From Plastoroseomonas arctica (GTDB lineage Bacteria > Pseudomonadota > Alphaproteobacteria > Acetobacterales > Acetobacteraceae), in NCBI RefSeq assembly GCF_018128965.1, contig NZ_JAAEDH010000001.1, positions 393,081 through 457,080 of the forward strand: 64,000 bases of DNA, written 5' to 3'. How positions within the stretch are numbered: the first letter of the stretch is position 1; every line of letters begins with the position of its first letter. The notes below the pieces were generated by a model, which saw only the letters and a list, made by a program, of their open reading frames with translations, was not told the origin of the DNA and did no database searches. The position numbers were made by a program, and so were the translations under genes. Shown one piece after another: positions 53,768 to 62,388 of this stretch.

Positions 53768-54733
53768 ATGATCCACCGCCGCGCCCTCGCCGGCCTCGTC
53801 GCCTCGCTCGCTACGCCAGCGCTCGCGCAGCCCGCCTGGCCAAATCGGCCCATCCGCCTGGTCGTGCCCTACCCGCCCGGCGGGGCCAGCGACATCGCCG
53901 GGCGCATGCAGGCGGAGGTGCTGCAGGCGGGCCTTGGCGTGCCGGTGGTGGTGGACAACCGCGCCGGCGCTGGAGGGACCATCGGCACCGCCTTCGTCGC
54001 CGCCGCCCCGCCCGATGGCTACACCATCATGATGGCGAGCCCGTCCTCGCATCTCGGCGCGCCGCTGCTGTTCCGCACGCCCGGCTTCGAGGGCGTGGAC
54101 GACTTCACCGCCATCGCGACCTTCTCGACTGGAACGGGCGTCGTATGCGTGAACCCCTCGCTGCCGATCCGCTCCATACCCGAGCTGATCGCCCATGCCC
54201 GCGCCCATCCCGGCGCGCTGAATTTCGGCTCGGCCGGCGCCGGTGGGGCCAACCACATGCTCGGCGTGCTGTTCATGCTCCGCACCGGCGTGGAGCTGAC
54301 CCATGTGCCCTATCGCGGCGCCGCGCCGGCCCTGGCGGACCTCATCGGCGGTTCCATCCAGCTGGTTTTCGACGGGTTTGCCGGGGTCATCGGCGCCATT
54401 CGCGGCGGGCAGATCCGCGCGCTTGGGATCACGCATCCCACGCGCTGGCCACTCGCACCCGAGATGCCCACGGTGCAGGAACAGGGCGTGCCGGATTACG
54501 ACCTGCCCTCCTTCTCCGCCGTGATGGGTCCGGCCGGCATCCCTCGGCCGATCGTCGCGCGCATGAACGCCGTCATCAACGCGGCCCTCGCAGAACCCGC
54601 GCTGGTGCAGCGGCTGGCGAGTTCGGGCAACATCCCCTTCGCGTCCATGCCCGAGGCGTTTGCCGCGCTGATGCGCAGCCAGCGCACCACCTGGCGCGCC
54701 CTGGTGCAAAGCGCCGGCCTGCAACCCGATTGA
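53768..54733 (+). CDS. Tripartite tricarboxylate transporter substrate-binding protein (Bug family)
   Basis: 321 residues from ATG 53768 (MIHRRALAGLVASLATPALAQ signal). Motifs: WPNRPIRLVVPYPPGGASDI, VPVVVDNRAGAGGTIGTAFV, PPDGYTIMMASPSSH, NFGSAGAGGANHMLG, THVPYRGAAPALADLIGG. Six bases upstream of the M20 peptidase homologue, with which it is likely co-transcribed; such pairs suggest uptake followed by hydrolysis of an acylated or amide substrate. Confidence 0.92.
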   Translation: MIHRRALAGLVASLATPALAQPAWPNRPIRLVVPYPPGGASDIAGRMQAEVLQAGLGVPVVVDNRAGAGGTIGTAFVAAAPPDGYTIMMASPSSHLGAPLLFRTPGFEGVDDFTAIATFSTGTGVVCVNPSLPIRSIPELIAHARAHPGALNFGSAGAGGANHMLGVLFMLRTGVELTHVPYRGAAPALADLIGGSIQLVFDGFAGVIGAIRGGQIRALGITHPTRWPLAPEMPTVQEQGVPDYDLPSFSAVMGPAGIPRPIVARMNAVINAALAEPALVQRLASSGNIPFASMPEAFAALMRSQRTTWRALVQSAGLQPD

Positions 54734-54739
54734 GACCCG

Positions 54740-56011
54740 ATGACCGACACTGACCTCGCTTTCCTGCAAGACCTGATCCACCTCCAGCCGCAGGGCGAGG
54801 AGGCCGTGCAGGCGCATGTCGCCGCGGAATTCACTGCGCTCGGCTGCACGGTGGAGACGCTGCGCTACCAACCCGCCGAGGTGCCGATGCGCGACGAGTT
54901 CGCCGACTCCGACGCCATCGCGACGGAGGAGCGCGCCGCCATCATCGCGCGCTTCGCAGGCACCGGCGGCGGCCGCAGCCTGATCTTCTTCGCCCACCCC
55001 GATGGCGAGCCGGTACGCGGTCTGGAGCGCTGGACGCAGCCACCCTTCGAGGGTGCGATCGCCAACGGCCGCCTCTATGGCTGGGGCGTGTCGGACGACC
55101 TCGCGGGGGTCGCCATCATGGTCGATGCGATGCGCGCCGTCGCGGCATCCGGGCAGCGCCCGCGCGGCGACGTGATCTTCGCCAGCACGCCGTCCAAGCG
55201 CCACGCGCGCGGCGTCGCTGCCGTGCTGCATCACGGCCACCTGGCCGATGCCGCGGTCTACCTCCACCCCGCGGAATCGGGCGTGGGCATGCGCGAGGTG
55301 AAGGCCATCTGCGGCGGCCAGCTCTACTTCACCATCGAGATCACCGGGCGGATGCCGGACACCACCGAGCCCGGCCACGCGGCCTTCGCGCATCTCGCGG
55401 CGAACCCGCTCGACAAGGTGCCCGTGGTGCAGGCCGCGCTGCTGGCGCTGGGCGAGGCGCGCGCCGCGCGGGTGCGCCACCCGCGCATCGAGGCCGCGAT
55501 CGGGCGCGCCGGCAACGTGCTGGTCTCCTATGCGCGCTGCGGCGAGTTCGGCCGTTTCGGGCGGGTGAGTCCCACCTGCACCATCGGCGGCACCATCTCC
55601 TTCCCGCCCGGCGAGCGCCTGGCCGATGTTCAGGCGGAACTCGCGGCCGCGCTGGACGCGGCGGCGGCGAGCGATCCCTGGCTGCGCGACCATCCCCCGG
55701 CGCTGACCTGGGTCTCGGGCGTGACCGGGGCGGAGGTGGCCGAGGACCACCCGCTCTTCGCCGTGGTCAGCGCGGCGGTCAGCGCCACGATGGGCGCAGC
55801 ACCTTTCGTCAATGCGCTGCACACGGCCTCCGACATCCGCGTGCCCAACGTGCAGCGGGGCATCCCGACCGTGGGTCTCGGCCCGCTCGGCGGTGACCTC
55901 AGCCAGAACGGCGCCGTCGATGAATGGGTCGACGTCGCCGACTACCGCCGCGCCGTGGACGTCGCGGCCGCCGTCATCCTGGGCTGGTGCGGCCCCCCTA
56001 CTCCGCCCTGA
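54740..56011 (+). CDS. M20 metallopeptidase-family protein lacking the usual Glu-Glu motif
   Basis: 423 residues. M20/ArgE-like fold: first metal site FFAHPDGEP (H86, D88), second GWGVSDDLAGVA (D119/D120), a later ligand E179 in LHPAES, and the C-terminal His in VNALHTASDIR. Where active M20 enzymes have a Glu-Glu pair (catalytic base and bridging ligand) this protein has TPSKRHARG (about 150-158). So either this is a distinct subfamily with altered chemistry or it is not a normal peptidase. It is coupled to a Bug receptor and overlaps the convergent Bug gene by 14 bp. Confidence 0.75.
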   Translation: MTDTDLAFLQDLIHLQPQGEEAVQAHVAAEFTALGCTVETLRYQPAEVPMRDEFADSDAIATEERAAIIARFAGTGGGRSLIFFAHPDGEPVRGLERWTQPPFEGAIANGRLYGWGVSDDLAGVAIMVDAMRAVAASGQRPRGDVIFASTPSKRHARGVAAVLHHGHLADAAVYLHPAESGVGMREVKAICGGQLYFTIEITGRMPDTTEPGHAAFAHLAANPLDKVPVVQAALLALGEARAARVRHPRIEAAIGRAGNVLVSYARCGEFGRFGRVSPTCTIGGTISFPPGERLADVQAELAAALDAAAASDPWLRDHPPALTWVSGVTGAEVAEDHPLFAVVSAAVSATMGAAPFVNALHTASDIRVPNVQRGIPTVGLGPLGGDLSQNGAVDEWVDVADYRRAVDVAAAVILGWCGPPTPP

Positions 56012-56969
56012 TGCCGAGTTGGCGCAGCACCGGCTCGAACACGGCGCGCTGTTCGGCCAGCATGGTCCGGAACGCCGCCGGCCCGCGCGGCGAGGGCTCC
56101 ACGCCGATGAGTGCCAGGCGCGCGCGCATCTCCGGCTGGGCGGAGGCGGCCTCCAGCTCGCGCGCCAACCGCTCCAGGATCGGCGCGGGCGTGGCGGCCG
56201 GCGCCATCATGCCGATCCAGCCGGTATAGTCGTAGTTCTCGACGCCGGCGGCCGCGCCGAGCGGCGGGAGATCCGGGGCCAGCGTCGTCCCGCGCGCCGT
56301 GGTCACGCCCAGCCCGCGCAGCCTGCCCTCGCGCATGAGCCCACCACAGGCGGCCAGCGTTTCGACCGCAAAATCCACCTGTCCGCCGAGCAGTGCCGCC
56401 AGCGCAGGCCCGCTGCCCTGGAAGGGGATGTGCAGCGCCTCATACCCGGCCCGCGCCGCGAACAACGCCGCCAGCACGTGCTGCGCGCCGCCGACGCCGG
56501 AGGATGCGTAAGTGAACCGCCCCGGACTGGCTTTCACCAGGGCCACGAAATCCCGCGCATTGGCCGCGGCAAAATCCGGCTTCGTGATCAGCACATACGG
56601 CGAACCCGAGAAGGTCGCGATCGGCGCGAAATCGCGCTCCACATCATAGGGCGCGCGGTTGATCAGCGGGCCCAGGCTGATCGGCCCGATCGAGGCCGCG
56701 AGCAGCGTGTAGCCATCGGGCGCCGCCTTTGCCACCGTGTCGGTGCCGATGCTGCCGCCCGCGCCGGCCTTGTTCTCCGGTACGACCGGCTGGCCGAGAC
56801 GCTCGGTCAGCACCTGCGCCATGGTGCGCCCGACCAGATCCGTCGCCTGGCCCGGCGGCCAGGGCACGATCAGCCGGATTGGCCGCGCGGGCCAGGCCGA
56901 CTGGGCGAAAGCGGGGCGCGCCAGCAGCGGCAGCGCGGCGAGCGCCAGTGCGCGACGTTTGATCATCAT
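55998..56969 (-). CDS. Tripartite tricarboxylate transporter substrate-binding protein (Bug family)
   Basis: 323 residues from ATG 56969 (MMIKRRALALAALPLLARPAFAQ signal; the second ATG is also possible). Motifs: WPARPIRLIVPWPPGQATDL, QPVVPENKAGAGGSIGTDTV, APDGYTLLAASIGP, HIPFQGSGPALAALLGGQVD. Converges on and overlaps the M20 homologue gene. Divergent from the Bug gene at 57114. No permease genes beside it. Confidence 0.92.
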   Translation of the reverse strand: MMIKRRALALAALPLLARPAFAQSAWPARPIRLIVPWPPGQATDLVGRTMAQVLTERLGQPVVPENKAGAGGSIGTDTVAKAAPDGYTLLAASIGPISLGPLINRAPYDVERDFAPIATFSGSPYVLITKPDFAAANARDFVALVKASPGRFTYASSGVGGAQHVLAALFAARAGYEALHIPFQGSGPALAALLGGQVDFAVETLAACGGLMREGRLRGLGVTTARGTTLAPDLPPLGAAAGVENYDYTGWIGMMAPAATPAPILERLARELEAASAQPEMRARLALIGVEPSPRGPAAFRTMLAEQRAVFEPVLRQLGIRAE

Positions 56970-57113
56970 CCCTGTCCGTCTCCCGTTTTTTGTCATCCTG
57001 GCCGATCGCGGCGCACTCAAAAAGCCCTCGCCTTCCGCGCCGCTCCCTCCCTAGGCTCGGGGCACCACAAAAACCGCCGGCGTGGCCAACGCGCCGGCAT
57101 CGGAGGATCGCCC

Positions 57114-58085
57114 ATGTTCTCGCGCCGCTCGCTCGCGCCGCTTCTGGCCGCCTTCCCCTCAGCCCTCGCCGCGCAGACCGCGCCGCGGTGGAACCCCGAC
57201 CGCCCGATCCGCTTCCTGGTCGGCTTCGCCGCCGGGGGCAGCACGGACACCACCGCCCGCGTCGTCGCCCAGGCGATCAGCCCCGGGATGGGCCAGCAAG
57301 TCCTCGTCGAGAACCGCACCGGTGCGGCGGGCAACATCGCCTCCGAACACGTCGCCCGCAGCGCGCCGGATGGCTACACGCTGGTCGTGGCGTCGATGGG
57401 CACGCACGCGACCAACGCGGCGCTCTACCGCAACATGAGCTTCGACGTGGTGCGCGATTTCGCCGCTGTCTCGCTCGTCGCGCTGAGTTCGCAACTCGTC
57501 GCGCTGCATCCCGCGCAACCCTTCCGCCGCGTCTCCGAGCTTATCGCCTTCGCCCGCGCCAATCCCGGCAAGCTCAACTGCGGCATCGCGGGTGCGGGCA
57601 GCTCCCAGCATTTCGCGGCGGCGATGTTCGAGCATGCGGCCGGGGTGCGCTTCACCCAGGTCTCCTTCCGCGGCGGCGCGCCGGCGATGGCGGAGCTCGC
57701 CTCCGGGCGCATCGACCTGGTCTTCTCCCCGGTGGTGGAGGCGATCGAGCTGGTCCGCGGCGGCCAGGTGCGCGCCATCGCCATCACCCGGGCCGAGCGT
57801 TCCTCCCAGCTGCCCGACATCCCCACCGTGGCCGAGGATCTGCCCGGCTACACCTTCGCCTCCTGGCTCGGAATCTTCGCCCCGGCCGGCACGCCGACGC
57901 CCATCATCAACCGCTTCTCGACCGAGATCGCCGCCGCGATGCGCCGGCCGGAGGTGCGCACGCGCATGGAACAGCTGGGCTATGAGCCGGTCGGCAGCAC
58001 GGCGGAGGAATTCGCGACCTTCCAGCGCGCGGAGATGCCGCGCGTGGCGGAGATGGTGCGGATCAGCGGCGCGACCGTGGAATGA
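57114..58085 (+). CDS. Tripartite tricarboxylate transporter substrate-binding protein (Bug family)
   Basis: 323 residues from ATG 57114, with a GGAGG upstream. Signal peptide MFSRRSLAPLLAAFPSALAA. Motifs: RPIRFLVGFAAGGSTDTTAR, VLVENRTGAAGNIASEHVA, APDGYTLVVASMGTHATNAA, VSFRGGAPAMAELASGRIDL. It carries the full GGSTD motif. The tandem hairpin array begins immediately at its stop codon. Confidence 0.93.
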   Translation: MFSRRSLAPLLAAFPSALAAQTAPRWNPDRPIRFLVGFAAGGSTDTTARVVAQAISPGMGQQVLVENRTGAAGNIASEHVARSAPDGYTLVVASMGTHATNAALYRNMSFDVVRDFAAVSLVALSSQLVALHPAQPFRRVSELIAFARANPGKLNCGIAGAGSSQHFAAAMFEHAAGVRFTQVSFRGGAPAMAELASGRIDLVFSPVVEAIELVRGGQVRAIAITRAERSSQLPDIPTVAEDLPGYTFASWLGIFAPAGTPTPIINRFSTEIAAAMRRPEVRTRMEQLGYEPVGSTAEEFATFQRAEMPRVAEMVRISGATVE

Positions 58086-58184
58086 GCGCGCCTTCGGCGC
58101 GACGGAACGAGCGCGCCTTCGGCGCGACGGAACGAGCGCGCCTTCGGCGCGACGGAACGAGCGCGCCTCCGGGCGCGACGGAAT
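58084..58184 (+). repeat. Four tandem 25-bp hairpin-forming repeats
   Basis: Copies at 58084-58108, 58109-58133, 58134-58158 and 58159-58184 (last one 26 bp, with small changes). The first three copies are identical. Each contains CGCGCC-TTC-GGCGCG, a 6-bp stem with a 3-nt loop. The first copy starts on the stop codon of the Bug gene. The array could terminate or stabilise the upstream mRNA, or simply be an expanding GC repeat. Confidence 0.85.
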
Positions 58185-58244
58185 GAGTGGCTTGGCGGCG
58201 CGCCCCGCGCGCGCCACCATCCGGCTTCACCGCCGGAGATCGCC

Positions 58245-59261
58245 ATGATGACGCCTCGCTTGCTGCTGGTGGCCCTGGCCATGGCCCTGTCCGCGGCGCC
58301 GGCCTTCGCGGGTGCGACGCTCGATGCCATCCGGCGCACCGGCTATGTGCGCTGTGCCGTCTCCGTGGGTGTCGCGCACATGTCCCAGCCCGACAGCAAC
58401 GGCCGCTGGCAGGGCTTCGACACCGAGATCTGCCGCGCCATGGCCATCGCGGTGTTCGGCGACCCCGAGCGCATCCGCTTCGTCCCCACCACTGCCCAGA
58501 CGCGCTTCACCGCGCTGCAATCGGGCGAGGCTGACGTGCTCAGCCGTACTACCGCGCTCTCGCTCACCCGCGACAGCACGCTCGGGCTCTCCATCACGGT
58601 CGCGCATTTCTACACCGGGCAGGGCTTCCTGGTTCAGCGCAGCATCGGCGCCAGGCGCGCTGTGGACCTCAACGGTGCCACGGTGTGCGGCACCCAGGGC
58701 AGCATCATCGAGCGCAACATCGAGGACTGGGCGCGGGCGAACAACCTGCGCCTGACCACCATCGCCTTCGACACGCCCCCCAATGTACGCGCGGCCTTCC
58801 TCGCCGGGCGCTGCGACGCGATCAGCGACGACATGATCAATCTCTCGGCCAACCGCCTCTCCGCGCCGGACCCGAACGCGCTGGTGCTGTTGCCCGACCT
58901 TATCCAGAAGGAAATGCACGGCGTTCTCGTGCGCAACGGTGACAGCGAATGGGCGACGCTGACCCGCTGGGCCGTGTTCGCGCTGATCCAGGCGGAGGAG
59001 TTCGGCCTGACGCGGGCCAATGTCGAGGAAGCGCGCCGCACCAGCACCGACCCGCAGATCCGCCGCTTCCTCGGCGTTTCCGAGAATGTGGGGCAGGGTT
59101 TCGGCGTCTCGGCGAATTTCGCCTACGACATCATCCGCCACCTCGGAAACTACGGCGAGATCTTCGACCGCACCGCCGGCGCCGGCGGCCTCGGGATGGA
59201 TCGGGGCCCGAACCGCCTCTGGACGCAGGGTGGGCTGATGATCTCCTGGCTCTGGCAATAA
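58245..59261 (+). CDS. Amino-acid ABC transporter substrate-binding protein (AapJ-like)
   Basis: 338 residues with a signal peptide (MMTPRLLLVALAMALSAAPAFA). Periplasmic binding protein of the general L-amino-acid (AapJ) type: TLDAIRRTGYVRCAVSVG, GFDTEICRAMAIAVFGD, LSRTTALSLTRDSTLG, VCGTQGSIIERNIEDW and the C-terminal LMISWLW. Permease and ATPase genes are absent; the gene is instead followed after 11 bp by an aminotransferase, so uptake and transamination of the same substrate is a reasonable inference. Confidence 0.88.
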   Translation: MMTPRLLLVALAMALSAAPAFAGATLDAIRRTGYVRCAVSVGVAHMSQPDSNGRWQGFDTEICRAMAIAVFGDPERIRFVPTTAQTRFTALQSGEADVLSRTTALSLTRDSTLGLSITVAHFYTGQGFLVQRSIGARRAVDLNGATVCGTQGSIIERNIEDWARANNLRLTTIAFDTPPNVRAAFLAGRCDAISDDMINLSANRLSAPDPNALVLLPDLIQKEMHGVLVRNGDSEWATLTRWAVFALIQAEEFGLTRANVEEARRTSTDPQIRRFLGVSENVGQGFGVSANFAYDIIRHLGNYGEIFDRTAGAGGLGMDRGPNRLWTQGGLMISWLWQ

Positions 59262-59272
59262 GGAAAAAGCGC

Positions 59273-60589
59273 ATGGCCCCGCTCGACATCGCACCGCGCA
59301 ACACGGGCCTCGACGAAGCTCTCGCCGATGCGCGCGAACGCTACACCGCCGCACGCCCCAACTCCGCCGCCGCGCATGTACGCGCCAAGGCGGTGATGCC
59401 CGGCGGCAACACGCGCACCACCCTGTTCTACACGCCCTTCCCCACGGCGATGGCGGGCGGCGAAGGCTGCCACCTCACCGACATCGACGGCCATCGCTAC
59501 CTCGACCTCTGCGGCGAATACACTGCTGGGCTGTTCGGCCATTCCGACCCGCGCATCATCGCAGCCCTCGAGGCGGCGATCGCGCGCGGCCTCTCGCTCG
59601 CGTCCGTGGGCGAACGCGAGGCGCAGTTCGCCGAAATCCTCTGCGCGCGCTTCCCCTCGGTCGAGCGCATCCGCTTCACCAATTCCGGCACCGAAGCGAA
59701 CCTCATGGCCATCGCCGCCGCGCGCGGCTTCACCGGGCGCGAAGGCATCCTCGCGATGCAGGGCGGCTACCATGGCGGCGTGCTGACCTTCGTCACCGGC
59801 GCCAACCCGGTCAACGCGCCCTTCCCCGTGACCCTCGCGCCCTACAACGACATCGACGGCACGCTGAGCGTGATCCGCGAGAAAGCCGGCACGCTCGCCG
59901 CCATTCTCCTCGAACCCATGATGGGCAGCGGCGGCTGCATCCCTGCCACGCGCGACTTCCTTGCCGCCCTACGCGCCGCCGCCACCGAGCACAACATCGT
60001 TCTCATCTTCGACGAAGTGATGACGTCCCGCCACACGCTCGGCGGCCTGCAGAAGCTGCACGGCATCACGCCCGACCTCACCACGCTCGGCAAGTACGTC
60101 GCCGGCGGGATGTCCTTCGGCGCCTTTGGCGGGCGCGCCGACATCATGGCCATGTACGAGCCCGGACGCCTGACCCATGCCGGGACCTTCAACAACAACG
60201 TCCTGTCCATGTCCGCCGGCATCACCGCTATGGGCGACATCTTCGACGATAGCGCCGCCGAAGCCCTCCGCGCCCGTGGCGACGCGCTGCGCGATGCGCT
60301 CAACGCCACCTGCGCGAAGCACGGCGCGTCCATGCAGTTCACCGGCATCGGCAGCATGATCCAACCGCACTTCCGGCTGGGCGACATCATCCGGCCCTAC
60401 GTGCCGTCACCCGCCGAGGAAGGTCTGCGGGAGCTGTTCTTCCTCGATATGATGAGCGCGGGGATCTACATCGCCCGGCGTGGGATGGTGGCGCTGAGCT
60501 TGCCGGTCGGAGAGAGCGAGAGCGCGCAGTACGTCGCGGCGGTGGATCCATTCTGTGCAGCGCGAAAGCCGCTGCTCAAAAGAGAATAA
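59273..60589 (+). CDS. Class III aminotransferase (glutamate-1-semialdehyde-aminomutase-like)
   Basis: 438 residues from ATG 59273 with an AAGGAAA site upstream. PLP enzyme: AVMPGGNTRTTLF, FTNSGTEANLMAIAAAR, YHGGVLTFVTG, LIFDEVMTSRH with the cofactor Asp, and TTLGKYVAGGMSFGAFGG with the PLP Lys. It resembles GSA aminomutase but lacks a heme-synthesis context, so it is probably a catabolic amino-acid transaminase or racemase-like enzyme. Coupled to the AapJ-like receptor. Followed by a hairpin terminator. Confidence 0.88.
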   Translation: MAPLDIAPRNTGLDEALADARERYTAARPNSAAAHVRAKAVMPGGNTRTTLFYTPFPTAMAGGEGCHLTDIDGHRYLDLCGEYTAGLFGHSDPRIIAALEAAIARGLSLASVGEREAQFAEILCARFPSVERIRFTNSGTEANLMAIAAARGFTGREGILAMQGGYHGGVLTFVTGANPVNAPFPVTLAPYNDIDGTLSVIREKAGTLAAILLEPMMGSGGCIPATRDFLAALRAAATEHNIVLIFDEVMTSRHTLGGLQKLHGITPDLTTLGKYVAGGMSFGAFGGRADIMAMYEPGRLTHAGTFNNNVLSMSAGITAMGDIFDDSAAEALRARGDALRDALNATCAKHGASMQFTGIGSMIQPHFRLGDIIRPYVPSPAEEGLRELFFLDMMSAGIYIARRGMVALSLPVGESESAQYVAAVDPFCAARKPLLKRE

Positions 60590-60591
60590 GA

Positions 60592-60632
60592 GCGGGGGAA
60601 AGAATTCCCCCGCACCCCCATCTTTTATTTTT
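60592..60632 (+). terminator. Perfect hairpin plus T-rich tail after the aminotransferase (shared motif, copy 2)
   Basis: Positions 60592-60600 pair perfectly with 60605-60613 (GCGGGGGAA and complement) around AGAA. The tail after the stem (ccccatcttttattttt, with small changes) matches that at 10547-10565. It starts 2 bp after the aminotransferase stop. Same loop, same tail and same orientation as copy 1, so it is a conserved terminator-like element rather than chance pairing. Confidence 0.65.
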
Positions 60633-60693
60633 GGCAATAGCGCTGGCGGAACCTCGCTGAAGGCCATCGCGCGATCAACGCACGAGAGCCGTC

Positions 60694-61548
60694 ATGCCGA
60701 TCCGACTGATCCATGTTTCCGACACACATCTGTCCGCGACGCATGGCTACTTCACCGACAACTGGCGCGCCTTCAAGGCCGACATGGCCGCCGCGCCGCC
60801 CGATGCCCTCATCCATGGCGGCGACCTCAGCTTCAACGGGCCGGTCGCCGAACCGGACCTCGCCTTCGCCGCCGCCGAGATGGCCTCCCTCGGCATCCCA
60901 CACCGCGTCATCAGCGGCAATCACGACATCGGCGAGGCCCCCGCCTTCTCGCGCCTCAAGCAGCCCATCAACGCCAAGCGCATCGCCGCCTGGACGAAGA
61001 ACTTCGGTGCGCAATACTGGCATTGGGACCTCGGCGACTGGCGCCTCATCGGCATCGACACGGCCCTCCTCGCCAGCGGCCTGCCCGAGGAAACCGCGCA
61101 GATGGACGCCCTGCGCGAAATGCTCGCCACGCGCGGCAAGCGTCCCGTCATGCTGTTCATGCACATGCCTCCCTTCGACAAGGACCCGGACGACCCCGCG
61201 CGCACCACCTCCGTCATTCCCCACCCCGCCCGCGCACCCTTGCTCGACCTCTGCGCCGCGAACGGCGTGAAAATCATCGCCTGCGGCCACCTCCACATCT
61301 ACCGCCGGCTCCGCCACCGCGGGATGGAGATCGTCTGGGCGCCGGCCACCGCCATGGTCGACGTCGCGCGCGGCCTGCGCCAGCGCCGCCGCTTCCCCCG
61401 CCCCGGCTACGTCGAATGGCTGCTCGACGGTCCCCGCGCGACGCATCGCCTGGTCGAGCCCGAGCGCATGTTCGTCATCGACATGACGCGCTGGACCCAC
61501 AGCCACGGCTTCACCGTCACCGGCCTGCCCCCACGCGAGCCCGCCTGA
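60694..61548 (+). CDS. Metallophosphoesterase (cAMP phosphodiesterase-like)
   Basis: 284 residues. Calcineurin-like metal sites in order: VSDTHL (D-x-H), GGDLSFNG (GD), GNHDIG (GNHD), FMHMPPFD (His), and CGHLHIYRR (GHxH). Full set of dinuclear metal ligands is present. No signal peptide. The class III nucleotide cyclase/CpdA-type phosphodiesterases and diverse phosphatases share this pattern, so the substrate is open. Its stop lies 3 bp from the convergent CitE-like stop. Confidence 0.87.
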   Translation: MPIRLIHVSDTHLSATHGYFTDNWRAFKADMAAAPPDALIHGGDLSFNGPVAEPDLAFAAAEMASLGIPHRVISGNHDIGEAPAFSRLKQPINAKRIAAWTKNFGAQYWHWDLGDWRLIGIDTALLASGLPEETAQMDALREMLATRGKRPVMLFMHMPPFDKDPDDPARTTSVIPHPARAPLLDLCAANGVKIIACGHLHIYRRLRHRGMEIVWAPATAMVDVARGLRQRRRFPRPGYVEWLLDGPRATHRLVEPERMFVIDMTRWTHSHGFTVTGLPPREPA

Positions 61549-61551
61549 GCC

Positions 61552-62388
61552 TCAGCGCCCCGCCCGGGCCAGCACCTTGCGCGCACGGATCAGCACTGGC
61601 TCATCCACCATCATCCCATCCACGACGAAGGCGCCCTTGCCGACCTTCGCGGCCTCGATGCCCGCCGCGATCTGCCGTTTGGCCAGGTCGATCTCGGCCG
61701 CACTCGGCGCGAAGCCCTCGTTCAGCACCGCGACGATGCTGGGATGGATGCAACTCGCTCCGGAAAAACCCGCGCGTCGCGAGCGCAACGCCATCGCGCG
61801 CACCGCCTCTCGGTCCCCGTAATCCGCGACGGTACCGAGTGTGCCCAGGGCCGGGATGCCCGCCGCATTCGCCGCGAACACGGCGCGCAGCTTGGCGTGC
61901 ACCATCAGCTCGCCATCCGGCGCCGCGCCGCATTCGGCCGAGAGGTCCTCCGCTCCCACCATCAACCCCGCGACGCGCGGCGAGGCGCGCGCGATATCCT
62001 CGATGCGGGCAAGCGCCGCCGAGGTTTCCACCATCGGGAAGATCACCATCGGCCGCGTCTCGCATCCCGCCAGCACCTCGGCCGCGAGTGCGACGTGCTC
62101 CGGCCCCGTCGCCTTGGTCAGCAGGATGCCGTCGGCACCGGCCGCGGCCGCCGCTTCGATATCGCCCACCGCCAAGGTCAGCGGCCGGTTCACCCGCACG
62201 AACACCGAGGCCCCGCCACCGCGCGCGACCGGCACGGCGGCGGCAAGCGCGGCCCGCGCGCGCCCCTTCTCGGCGACCGGGACGGCATCCTCCAGGTCGA
62301 GAAGGATCGCATCCGCGCCCGTACCCGGCGCCTTTTCCACGAAACGCGCGACATGCGCCGGCACATACAGCATCGAACGCCATGTCAT
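61552..62388 (-). CDS. HpcH/HpaI aldolase / citrate lyase beta-like protein (CitE-like)
   Basis: 278 residues from ATG 62388, overlapping the upstream TGA by one base (a GTG at 62391 is also possible). Marks of the CitE-like family: RSMLYVPAHVARF, DAILLDLEDAVPVAEK, FVRVNRP, IFPMVETSAALARIEDI, GLMVGAEDLSAECG and SGASCIHPSIVAVLNEGF. These cleave or form C-C bonds in acyl-CoA intermediates such as malyl- or citramalyl-CoA. The coupled CoA transferase gene supports a pathway in which an organic acid is activated as a CoA ester and then cleaved. Confidence 0.87.
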   Translation of the reverse strand: MTWRSMLYVPAHVARFVEKAPGTGADAILLDLEDAVPVAEKGRARAALAAAVPVARGGGASVFVRVNRPLTLAVGDIEAAAAAGADGILLTKATGPEHVALAAEVLAGCETRPMVIFPMVETSAALARIEDIARASPRVAGLMVGAEDLSAECGAAPDGELMVHAKLRAVFAANAAGIPALGTLGTVADYGDREAVRAMALRSRRAGFSGASCIHPSIVAVLNEGFAPSAAEIDLAKRQIAAGIEAAKVGKGAFVVDGMMVDEPVLIRARKVLARAGR

